The translations under genes and the position numbers were made by a program. Positions 1-6,321 of a stretch of 36,651 nucleotides of DNA are shown one piece after another. This DNA comes from Clostridiales bacterium (GTDB lineage Bacteria > Bacillota > Clostridia > Lachnospirales > WRAX01). The stretch covers positions 1 through 36,651 of the forward strand of contig JAISCI010000106.1 in the NCBI GenBank assembly GCA_031265685.1, in the 5' to 3' direction. The first letter of the stretch is position 1, and each line of letters begins with the position of its first letter. The notes below the pieces were generated by a model. That model was not told where the DNA came from. It made no database searches and worked only from the letters and a program-made list of their open reading frames with translations.

Positions 1-294
1 CGCGACTGGTTCGATATGCGCGGCTACGATACGTCAATGTGGCTGGTAAACGACCTAGACGTCGATGATATCGACGAGCGTATCAAAGAAGCGGACGCGG
101 CTGTCATACTGTACCTGCACCCGGGTGGCGGACATTACTTTGCCGTCCAGTGGAACGAGGGCGAGGAGAAGTTTGAGACTGCGAACGTTTTGTCAAGCGA
201 AGAAGAACTTGTGCAGCGTGATACCATGGGGGAAATACTGACTTCCGAAAGAACAACGCTGGCGCTGATTACGATCAATAAGCCAGTTAGCTAA
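1..294 (+). CDS. C39-like cysteine peptidase fragment, C-terminal part (5' end outside window)
   Basis: The frame is open from the first base and ends TAA at 292-294. I treat it as partial, because the codons before the ATG at 16 (Arg-Asp-Trp-Phe-Asp) match those before the related ATG at 858. The sequence has the look of the C-terminal half of a papain-fold peptidase of the C39_2 type: a helix DIDERIKEA, then a strand AVILYLHP, then GGGHYFAVQW, whose His would be the catalytic histidine. The catalytic Cys would lie upstream of the window. Such proteins usually cleave peptides or act in secreted toxin-like systems; the substrate cannot be told here. A closely related but internally deleted copy lies at 858-1079. 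Family assignment is an inference from the motif pattern. Confidence 0.5.
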   Translation, partial: RDWFDMRGYDTSMWLVNDLDVDDIDERIKEADAAVILYLHPGGGHYFAVQWNEGEEKFETANVLSSEEELVQRDTMGEILTSERTTLALITINKPVS

Positions 295-296
295 CA

Positions 297-340
297 ACCA
301 AAAAGGAAGCGACGATTATATATTGTCGCTTCCTTTTGGT
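297..340 (+). terminator. hairpin after the first C39-like gene
   Basis: Arms 297-313 and 325-340 pair almost perfectly (one bulged A), with an 11-nt AT-rich loop. The outer arm is A-rich on the left and T-rich on the right, but no separate U-tract follows. It lies between the stop at 294 and the ribosome site at 351, so a transcription terminator or mRNA-end structure is likely. Confidence 0.6.
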
Positions 341-364
341 GAGTCATAAAGGAGGAGCGAATGC

Positions 365-841
365 ATGCGAGTATGTATTGTTTTGCTACTCGTTTGTTTG
401 TTAGCAATATCAACTGGATGCACAGTGCCATGGGCACCTAAGTCGCCTGCGCTTGATACTAGATGGGTATCGTCAGATCCGGATATCTGTTTCGAGATGA
501 GCCGTAAATATGGCGATTTTACTGGAGCAAGCAGTTATGGTAGAATGGTTTTGGATTCTGGGACTTACGAGTTCAGCACAGTGTGGGCGCAGGATGCGAT
601 TGTTCTTTTTCAAGATATTGAAAGCTATGTATACGGATATGGCGTTGATGCCGATAAATGGTTGTTTATCGGGCCATTCAGGTGGGATGGTGGTGAGTTG
701 ATAATCACTATCGAGGAACAGAAGATCAAGCTCTTTGACGATTCAGTCAAAGAGTTGGTGTTCGTCAAGGATGAAACATACGTGCCGGATGATTCGATAC
801 CGGAATCGCTGAGGGAGAAGGCGACTGATGAGACGGAGTAA
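365..841 (+). CDS. small lipoprotein of unknown function
   Basis: This is a 158-residue protein with a typical lipoprotein signal: Met-Arg, a hydrophobic stretch, then the lipobox STGC with Cys at about residue 19. It should be lipid-anchored on the outer face of the membrane. The start at 365 is preferred over the ATG at 361 because only this frame gives the signal peptide, with GGAGGA at 351-356 about 8 nt upstream. The mature part has a motif D-TRWVSSDP, followed by beta-rich sequence. The same motif recurs in the remnant at 1168-1327 (DGTRWVSQSP), so the two are paralogues. The stop is followed directly by the ribosome site of the next gene. I do not recognise a named family. Confidence 0.75.
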   Translation: MRVCIVLLLVCLLAISTGCTVPWAPKSPALDTRWVSSDPDICFEMSRKYGDFTGASSYGRMVLDSGTYEFSTVWAQDAIVLFQDIESYVYGYGVDADKWLFIGPFRWDGGELIITIEEQKIKLFDDSVKELVFVKDETYVPDDSIPESLREKATDETE

Positions 842-857
842 AGGAGGCTGGTTCGAG

Positions 858-1079
858 ATGCGTGGCTACGATACGTCAATGTGGCTGGTAAACGACTGGG
901 ACGTCGACGATATCGACGAGCGTATCAAAGAAGCGGATGGAGATCAGTATCAGCTGGCTAACGTGGATACTAGCGACACAGGATTCCGTTCTTTCAACTC
1001 CCTTTCCGACCTATTGATTTCAAGTGGATCGCCGATAGGTGCGATCCCGATATCTATAGTCACCATTGACAAGCCGTAG
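858..1079 (+). CDS. C39-like paralogue with the His-containing segment deleted
   Basis: This is a 73-residue product starting at ATG 858, 10 nt after AGGAGG (842-847). The frame is also open upstream to 828, overlapping the lipoprotein gene. Its first 27 codons are nearly identical to those of the gene at 16-294. The two then diverge at EAD: about 20 residues including the HYFAV strand and its histidine are absent. They realign loosely as LANV...TIDKP against TANV...TINKP. The stop is TAG. The missing histidine makes it an unlikely active peptidase. It is probably a decaying tandem copy rather than a functional variant. Confidence 0.5.
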   Translation: MRGYDTSMWLVNDWDVDDIDERIKEADGDQYQLANVDTSDTGFRSFNSLSDLLISSGSPIGAIPISIVTIDKP

Positions 1080-1091
1080 GTATCCGGCTAA

Positions 1092-1129
1092 AGCAGCAAC
1101 AGGAAGTCGATTGACTTCCTGTTGCCGCT
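1092..1129 (+). terminator. hairpin after the second C39-like gene
   Basis: A perfect 13-bp stem (1096-1108 with 1113-1125, loop GATT) is extended by three pairs across one mismatch. There is no clear U-tract. It has the same position relative to its gene as the hairpin at 297-340, which supports a duplicated cassette. Confidence 0.6.
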
Positions 1130-1167
1130 GATTAACATGGTGAATATAATTTCGGGAGGCGAAAAAC

Positions 1168-1327
1168 TTGGCTAAAATGGTCGCAATACTAATGTTTTTA
1201 ACATTAGTATTGGTGGGATGTACTTCGATCTTTGATCATGAACTTCCGTCGGACGGAACTCGCTGGGTATCTCAAAGCCCCGAAGCGTTCTTGGTTTTCG
1301 GCGAAGAATATAGCAACACACAATTGC
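1168..1327 (+). pseudogene. 5' remnant of a third lipoprotein gene
   Basis: The TTG at 1168 sits 8 nt after GGGAGG (1154-1159). It begins a lipoprotein signal (VLVGC lipobox) and a mature start with DGTRWVSQSP, related to the lipoprotein at 365-841. The similarity stops at about residue 53. Beyond this the frame runs by chance into the GC-rich gene that starts at 1408, giving a spurious 697-residue reading. I read this as a truncated gene cut at a recombination junction near 1323. A perfect 13-bp palindrome (1184-1196 with 1200-1212) lies inside the signal-peptide codons. Confidence 0.6.
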
Positions 1328-1352
1328 GCCTGCGAATCCGATGTGCTATAAT
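1324..1352 (+). promoter_or_regulatory. sigma-A-type promoter for the 1408 gene
   Basis: The -35 box TTGCGC (1324-1329), a 17-nt spacer and a perfect -10 box TATAAT (1347-1352), preceded by TG one base upstream (extended -10), would start RNA near 1359. It sits exactly at the join between the lipoprotein remnant and the GC-rich gene. The ten bases GTGCTATAAT recur in the promoter at 5945-5973 on the other strand. Confidence 0.7.
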
Positions 1353-1407
1353 AAACCCACAAAAACAACACAACCGTTATCAGCCAAGAGAGAACAGGGG
1401 GGCAATT

Positions 1408-3261
1408 ATGAAAAACATGATGATTCTGATAATAGCGGCGATAACGCTGACCGCGTGTCCCGATATTCGGGCGGACGACGCGCCGTCGCCCGTTGCGGCG
1501 GAAATTCCGTCGGCGGCGGACGCCTTGGAAAAAATGCTCGCGGAATCCGATAAGTTGCTGTATGTCTACAAGGATTTCGTTGACGGCGGGAACAATTTCA
1601 CGCAAAAAGCTTGGATCGGCGACAGCCTGAGCGACGTCCCGGCGATGGACGAGGCCGCCGCCGGACGCCTCGGTACGACCGGAATCAGCGCCGAGCTGGA
1701 CTTCCGGAATCATTCCTGGGGCGGCTACATGTTCGTCAACGGCGTTTTGAGCGCCGGGGAAACCGAGCCGAAGCTGGATTTCGGCGCGCGCGACGCGGGG
1801 CTTGACCTGACGGGAGCGTCAAAGCTTACGTTTTACGCGAAGGGCGAAAAGGGCGGCGAGCGCGTCGAGTTTTTCATGGGCGGGCTTGGGCGCGACGTTT
1901 GCGCGGCGTTCGCCGACTCGACCGCGAAAGTTTCGACGGGCTACGTGACGCTGACGCGCGAGTGGACGCGGTTCGAGATACCGCTGGACGGCAAGGATCT
2001 GAGCCGCGTCGGATGCGGCTTCGGCTGGGTCACGGACAGCGTCCGCAATCCGGGCGCAGCGTCCGCGCGATTCTCGGTGGACGAAATCCGATATGAGTTC
2101 GCGCAAAGCCGCGTCTTTCCACGGAATTTGTCGGCTTCAGGGCAAATTCTTCCTGTTTTTCCACGCAGTTACGCCCCGGCGCCGCCCGGAACCGACGCGG
2201 CGGTTATCAACAATTTCGCCTACCTGTACGACGGCGCGGCGGCGGCGATGGCGCTGTCATACGCCGGAAAGCCCGAGCGCGCGCGGCAAATAGCGGACGC
2301 GATAGTCTACGCCCTGCGAAACGACCGGTTCTTCGGCGACGGGCGTTTGCGCAACGCGTATTCGGGCGGCGACCCGCGCTCGTTCCCCGGCTGGCTGTCG
2401 GGCAAGGGCGGGGCGTTCGCGCGGCTTCCGGGATTTTACAGCGCGTCCGACAAAACTTGGGACGAGGATTACTACGCCGTCTCCACGTCGACGGGCAATG
2501 TCGCCTGGGCAATTATGGCATTGTGCGAGGTGTACGAAAACGCCGGGCGCGACGAGGATTACCTGCGAGCCGCCGCCGAGGCCGGCGATTTCGTGTTGAC
2601 ACTTTTCGACAATCGGGGCGGCTTCACGGGCGGATACGAGGGCTGGGAAGGCGGCCAAACGCGCGTCACGTACAAGTCCACCGAACACAATATCGACCTG
2701 ATTACGGCGTTTGGGCGGCTCGGCAAGCTGACGGGCGAGCGTAAATACGCCGACGCGTCGGGGCAGGCGAAGGCGTTTGTGCTGTCAATGTTCGACAAAA
2801 CGCGCGGCTGTTTCTACACCGGCACGACCGACGACGGCGTGACAATAAGCCGCGACGTGCTGCCGCTGGACTGCTGTACTTGGGCGCTGCTCGCGCTCGG
2901 CGACTCGCTGACGGCCGCCGACCGAGCCGCCGCGCTGCGCTTCATCGAGACGAACATGGCGGTTGACGGCGGCTTCGATTTCAACACCGACCGCGACGGC
3001 GTCTGGAACGAGGGCACGGCGCAGGCGGCGCTGGCGTACAAAATTTGCGGCCAAAGCGGCAAATACGCCGAGCTACTGGCCTATCTCAACGCGAACCGTC
3101 TGCCTGACGGCGCAATCACCGCCGCCGACCGCGATGGCGTAACGACGGGCTTCACGGTCAGCGGCACGGATCTGCCTTGGCTCTACAACAAACGCGAGCA
3201 CGTCGGCGCGACGGCGTGGCTGGCTTTCGCGCAGATGGAGCGGAACCCGTTCGCGTATTGA
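1408..3261 (+). CDS. secreted lipoprotein with carbohydrate-binding-like and alpha/alpha-toroid-like regions
   Basis: This is a 617-residue protein. Start ATG 1408 is chosen for the G-rich site at 1396-1401 and because the signal peptide begins there, ending in the lipobox LTAC (Cys about residue 17). Residues about 45-235 are beta-rich with LDLTGASKLTFYAKGE and EWTRFEIPLDG, a pattern typical of galactose-binding-fold carbohydrate modules. Residues about 260-615 show repeated helical pairs with aromatic and acidic loops (WDEDYYAVSTSTGNVAWA, GGFTGGYEGWEGG, EHNIDLITAF, GGFDFN), as in alpha/alpha-barrel glycosidases or lyases. It probably binds or degrades a polysaccharide at the cell surface, but I cannot name the reaction. 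Codon use is much more GC-rich than the genes to its left. It has its own promoter at 1324-1352. It lies just outside the apparent edge of the element, so it may be host or cargo. Confidence 0.75.
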   Translation: MKNMMILIIAAITLTACPDIRADDAPSPVAAEIPSAADALEKMLAESDKLLYVYKDFVDGGNNFTQKAWIGDSLSDVPAMDEAAAGRLGTTGISAELDFRNHSWGGYMFVNGVLSAGETEPKLDFGARDAGLDLTGASKLTFYAKGEKGGERVEFFMGGLGRDVCAAFADSTAKVSTGYVTLTREWTRFEIPLDGKDLSRVGCGFGWVTDSVRNPGAASARFSVDEIRYEFAQSRVFPRNLSASGQILPVFPRSYAPAPPGTDAAVINNFAYLYDGAAAAMALSYAGKPERARQIADAIVYALRNDRFFGDGRLRNAYSGGDPRSFPGWLSGKGGAFARLPGFYSASDKTWDEDYYAVSTSTGNVAWAIMALCEVYENAGRDEDYLRAAAEAGDFVLTLFDNRGGFTGGYEGWEGGQTRVTYKSTEHNIDLITAFGRLGKLTGERKYADASGQAKAFVLSMFDKTRGCFYTGTTDDGVTISRDVLPLDCCTWALLALGDSLTAADRAAALRFIETNMAVDGGFDFNTDRDGVWNEGTAQAALAYKICGQSGKYAELLAYLNANRLPDGAITAADRDGVTTGFTVSGTDLPWLYNKREHVGATAWLAFAQMERNPFAY

Positions 3262-3314
3262 CCCGCGCCGCAGGCTTGGGATTACGCACAAAATAAATGT
3301 CAGCCTTTGGGCTT

Positions 3315-3360
3315 TTAACGGTGAGTAGCAACATCGGTTAACGGTGAGTAGCAACATCGG
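3315..3360. repeat. tandem 23-bp direct repeat at the element edge
   Basis: Two exact, abutting copies lie at 3315-3337 and 3338-3360. Each starts TTAACGG and ends AACATCGG. They are in a 226-bp gene-free strip between the plus-strand gene ending at 3261 and the minus-strand relaxase ending at 3488. Recombinase arm-binding sites or element-end repeats are possible; this is inference from position. Confidence 0.8.
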
Positions 3361-3398
3361 CGAGCAGGGCCAACCGGTACCACCGGTTGGCTTGCTCG
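3361..3398. terminator. large palindrome between convergent genes
   Basis: CGAGCA (3361-3366) pairs with TGCTCG (3393-3398), and CCAACCGGT (3370-3378) pairs with ACCGGTTGG (3382-3390), with a small internal mismatch and a 3-nt loop. It abuts the 23-bp repeats and lies between converging genes. It may be a bidirectional terminator without U-tract, or part of a recombination site. A second perfect hairpin, 3430-3437 with 3441-3448, follows. Confidence 0.5.
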
Positions 3399-3487
3399 AT
3401 GGTGGCGCTGCCCCCATGCCCCCGTGATCGACGCCGCGTTGCGGCGTCGGCTACGCGACCGTTGGCCGCTATTTTGATTTCGCGACC

Positions 3488-4918
3488 CTAAATCTCGCCG
3501 CGTTCATGACTGCGTTCGTTGCGTGAGTCAGCGATATTCAACAGCCTGTCAACATTCGACTTCGCGATCAGCAAGCCCTTCATTTCGTCCCGCGCCTGTT
3601 GGTACTCGGCGTACGCGCGCTTCTTTTCCTCAAGAAGCGGCGCGTACTCCGCCCGCAGAGACGCGACGGTCGGAATTTTATTTCCCTTTCCAAAGCCATG
3701 TTCGTCAAAGAACCGCTTCGCCGCTTGGTGCAAGATAATGTCGGACTCATGCGTTGACCTAAACGTTCGCGAATACCCCGACTTGCGGTACTCGACGTAA
3801 GCCGTGCGGGTTTTCGAGTAGGCGACGATGTGCTTCTGAAGCTCGGAGTTCGCGGACAGGCGGTCTTCCAAATCCCTGATCCGCGCTGACAATTCATGGT
3901 ATCGTGCCAGCGTCTCCTCGGATTTGCCGCGAAGCGCGTCGTAGCTGTCAAGCCCGCGTTCTTGTAAAAAGATGAGCGTCCGCGCCATTTGCTTTAGGTT
4001 GAATCCCTTTGACCATCGTTCATAGCCCGCTCCTTTCCCTTCACGGATCTTGCGCTCAATGTCGATCAGAAGGTTCGGAACCTTAATTTCAGGCGCGGCG
4101 GTTACGCTTTTACCGGCAGGCACAAGAACGATACGCCGCCCCGAGACGCGCTCCCGGATGGCATCCTCGGTGTAATCGCCGCCGAGGGTTTCGAGCCGCG
4201 CCCACTGCTTTTGCTCCGGCAGTTTGAAGCGCAAATGCTTTCCGCGCCGCTCTGCCGCGATACCCTCCGCGCGGACGAGCGCGATAAAGTTCTCGAAGCT
4301 GGCCGGGGATTTAGCGAGAGCGTCGTCGATAGCGGCGCGCAGACGCGACTGAAACGACGGCGCGCGTTCGCCGCCAAAGACGTGCTTGGCGTAATCGCGG
4401 CCGGGGCTGGGCTTGGGATTCTCGATTATCGAATAGCCGTTCTCAAGGCAGACCATGTCGTTTACTTTGCGAAGCGCGAACGCCGAACGGAAAAAGTCGC
4501 GGTATTTCCTGCGGCAGTCGAGCGTCACGCTCGACCAGACGATGTGATTGTGGATATGACGTTTATCGACGTGAGTGCATACGATCAGCGCGTGGCGGCC
4601 TTTCGTAAAGCGCGTCGCCAACTCGTAGCCGAGACGGTTGGCCTCTTCCGGCGTGATCTCGCCGGGCGCGAAGCTCTGCCGGGCGTGGTAGGCGACGACG
4701 GCCCGCTTGCCCTGATTGCGCCCGGTCAGACTCTGGTATTGTTTGTAAGCGAGCGCGAACTCAAGGTCAGCCGTTTCGGGCGCGCATTCGTATGACGAAA
4801 TCAGCTGGCCGTGGTCGGTCTTCAGCGGGTTCTCCGTGTAGTCGACCACGTTTTTAAGCGCTTTCGCGACGCTCCGGCCTCTTCCGGCGTGGAGCGCGAA
4901 TATTGCCGACGTCGCTAT
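3488..4918 (-). CDS. MOBP-type conjugative relaxase, apparent AUA start
   Basis: The protein would nick the transfer origin and stay bound to the 5' DNA end. The metal-binding three-His motif is visible as HVDKRHIHNH, preceded by RFTKGRHALIVCTH. The upstream motif DYTENPLKTDHG carries a candidate catalytic Tyr. The C-terminal half is helical and charged. Relatives begin about 25 residues before the first conventional start (GTG 4849), with Met-Ala-Thr, then a His-x-Gly-Lys-Gly-like motif. Here those residues are encoded in frame (LHAGRGRSVAKALKN), but the initiator is ATA at 4918-4916, 8 nt after a perfect GGGGAGG (4933-4927). No ribosome site precedes GTG 4849. So either AUA initiates weakly or the start was lost. 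The stop is TAG. MobC lies upstream but is separated by two inserted genes. Product about 476 residues from ATA, 453 from GTG. Confidence 0.85.
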   Translation of the reverse strand: MATSAIFALHAGRGRSVAKALKNVVDYTENPLKTDHGQLISSYECAPETADLEFALAYKQYQSLTGRNQGKRAVVAYHARQSFAPGEITPEEANRLGYELATRFTKGRHALIVCTHVDKRHIHNHIVWSSVTLDCRRKYRDFFRSAFALRKVNDMVCLENGYSIIENPKPSPGRDYAKHVFGGERAPSFQSRLRAAIDDALAKSPASFENFIALVRAEGIAAERRGKHLRFKLPEQKQWARLETLGGDYTEDAIRERVSGRRIVLVPAGKSVTAAPEIKVPNLLIDIERKIREGKGAGYERWSKGFNLKQMARTLIFLQERGLDSYDALRGKSEETLARYHELSARIRDLEDRLSANSELQKHIVAYSKTRTAYVEYRKSGYSRTFRSTHESDIILHQAAKRFFDEHGFGKGNKIPTVASLRAEYAPLLEEKKRAYAEYQQARDEMKGLLIAKSNVDRLLNIADSRNERSHERGEI

Positions 4919-5151
4919 AGGCGTCGCCTCCCCGCGCCGCAGAGTGCGGCGCGTTTCAGATAGAAATCGGCGAAACTGGCGAAAGTAAATTCCGTCAGCC
5001 CGTCAATGTCCGGCGATACTTTCAAAAAGAAACAGGAAGGGATTTCGCCGTGATCCAAGTTTTTCCGTATACACAAATCACAGCCGCAATCATGATTGCG
5101 CGAATTTTTCTCGCGCGACCGAGCCGGGCAGGCGCAAAAATGTTCTCCCAT
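4915..5151 (-). CDS. small Cys-rich protein, DUF6485-like
   Basis: This is a 78-residue protein whose first 65 residues match the pattern of small DUF6485-type proteins as I recall it: CxC near the N-terminus, then CxCxxC, HGEIPSC and FASFADFY. Cys are at residues 6, 8, 22, 24, 27 and 40, suggesting metal or Fe-S binding. Function is unknown. ATG 5151 lies 1 nt after the stop of the EFR1 gene, so the two are translationally coupled. The last dozen residues look like read-through into GC-rich DNA, and the stop TAG overlaps the ATA of the relaxase (ATAG). The same base change that would turn a relaxase ATG into ATA would also create this stop. Family call is from memory of the motif. Confidence 0.6.
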   Translation of the reverse strand: MGEHFCACPARSREKNSRNHDCGCDLCIRKNLDHGEIPSCFFLKVSPDIDGLTEFTFASFADFYLKRAALCGAGRRRL

Positions 5152-5152
5152 G

Positions 5153-5914
5153 TCAAATTTTCCCCGTCCTGAACAATTCCGCCGCCTTGATCGCCGGGTT
5201 GTGATAACGGCGGCGTCCGCGCGTCTTGGCTCCGTATTGGATCGCCGCCGAGGGGCACCAGCTTATGCACGCCGCGCAATGCTCGCAGCGGCCACGCCAT
5301 TTCGGTCCGCCGCCCTCCAGCCGGATGTTCGCGGCCGGGCATATTTTCGCGCACTGCCCGCAGGACACGCACGTCTCGTCAACCGAAAATTGCCGATCCA
5401 GCTTTTCCACATTTTTGTAAAGATTGCCGCTCGTAACCGGGAACGTCCGCACTCGCTGAACACGCGCCGATATTTCCCGCGCGGCTTTTTCCAGTTTTTT
5501 GTCAACGTACGCCAATTTCCCCGCGCTTTTAGAGACCGAGGCGGGGTTGTACATCATGACATAATTCGCGGGCATACGAACGCCGACGCCGTAGCCGAGC
5601 CGCAAGCCTTTGGCCTCCAGAGCGGCTTTGAGGCTTGCAACCGCGCCGCCGCCCGGACCGCCCATCGTCACGACCGCGAATATGTACGTCCCCGGCCTGA
5701 CATCCAGACACTCGACGAAGGCGCGGACGGCGCGCGGTAGGTTTCCATAATATGACGGAAAAACGAAGCCGACCTTCTCGAACTCGCCGCCGACCGGCTT
5801 GTCGGGCGCGCCCGAAGCAATGGCGCGCGACGCAACGCCGCCCAGACTCTCCGATAAACGCTTCGCCGCGTACAGCGAGTTTCCTGTGCCGGAAAACCAG
5901 TAAATTACAGACAT
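5153..5914 (-). CDS. EFR1-family flavodoxin/ferredoxin protein
   Basis: This is a 253-residue cytoplasmic redox protein. The N-terminus is a flavodoxin-like domain with an FMN phosphate loop SGTGNS (residues about 8-13) and FPSYYGNLP. The C-terminus carries two 4Fe-4S ferredoxin motifs, CVSCGQCAKICP and CEHCAACISWCP. Such proteins (EFR1 family) move electrons; the partner is unknown. The start at 5914 is chosen over upstream starts because YWFSGTGNS is the usual N-terminus and a G-rich site (5921-5925) precedes it. It has its own promoter at 5945-5973 and a coupled Cys-rich gene downstream. Both genes stand between mobC and the relaxase, which are normally adjacent, so they look like inserted cargo. 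Confidence 0.88.
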   Translation of the reverse strand: MSVIYWFSGTGNSLYAAKRLSESLGGVASRAIASGAPDKPVGGEFEKVGFVFPSYYGNLPRAVRAFVECLDVRPGTYIFAVVTMGGPGGGAVASLKAALEAKGLRLGYGVGVRMPANYVMMYNPASVSKSAGKLAYVDKKLEKAAREISARVQRVRTFPVTSGNLYKNVEKLDRQFSVDETCVSCGQCAKICPAANIRLEGGGPKWRGRCEHCAACISWCPSAAIQYGAKTRGRRRYHNPAIKAAELFRTGKI

Positions 5915-5944
5915 CGCGCCGCCCCCAAATAAACCGTTTAGAAA

Positions 5945-5973
5945 ATTATAGCACGGATCGGACGGCTTCGCAA
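5945..5973 (-). promoter_or_regulatory. sigma-A-type promoter for the EFR1 gene
   Basis: Read on the minus strand: -35 TTGCGA (5973-5968), 17-nt spacer, -10 TATAAT (5950-5945) preceded by TG one base upstream. It lies just after the mobC stop, so the cargo genes and perhaps the relaxase can be transcribed apart from the transfer operon. Confidence 0.7.
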
Positions 5974-5976
5974 CCC

Positions 5977-6321
5977 TTATTTTACTTTCGCCAGCCCATC
6001 CAACATCTTCCGCGCCTCCGCCCAAAGCCCGTCATACATCCGACGCAAATCCTCGACGTCGTCCGCGTGAATTGAGCGCGTCTCGTTACATCTTTTGGCA
6101 ATCTGGTTCACATTCAGACCAACGCGCCGGAGCTGCGCGGCCATCTCGCGCACGTCGGTCAGGTCGAGCGTGACGTGATAGCCGTCAATCGCCATCTTCC
6201 GCAAATACGCGCCCAGGCTGAAAACGCCTATTTCTTCCATGCGCGCGCGGATCGACGCCGCCTCGTCCTCGGTCGTCCGAAAATGAAAGTTGACGGTTCG
6301 GCGCGGTTCCGGCCCGCTCAC
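5977..6321 (-). CDS. mobC: MobC-type relaxosome accessory protein
   Basis: This is a 114-residue protein. The N-terminal part (RRTVNFHFRTTEDEAASIRARM) resembles a ribbon-helix-helix DNA-binding segment. The conserved C-terminal block LRRVGLNVNQIAKRCN is the hallmark of the bacterial mobilisation protein MobC (PF05713). It binds near the transfer origin and helps the relaxase open the DNA. GTG 6321 overlaps the stop of the upstream gene (GTGA), so translation is coupled. The relaxase expected directly downstream is displaced by the EFR1 and DUF6485-like genes. Confidence 0.88.
   Translation of the reverse strand: MSGPEPRRTVNFHFRTTEDEAASIRARMEEIGVFSLGAYLRKMAIDGYHVTLDLTDVREMAAQLRRVGLNVNQIAKRCNETRSIHADDVEDLRRMYDGLWAEARKMLDGLAKVK

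Noticed and set aside
1168-3261. One continuous 697-residue protein from TTG 1168
   Set aside because: The first 53 codons match a different lipoprotein; a second lipoprotein signal, ribosome site and promoter lie inside. Treated as remnant plus separate gene at 1408.
4211-4795. 194-residue plus-strand frame inside the relaxase gene
   Set aside because: Antisense to a clear relaxase with conserved His motif; no ribosome site or recognisable domain.
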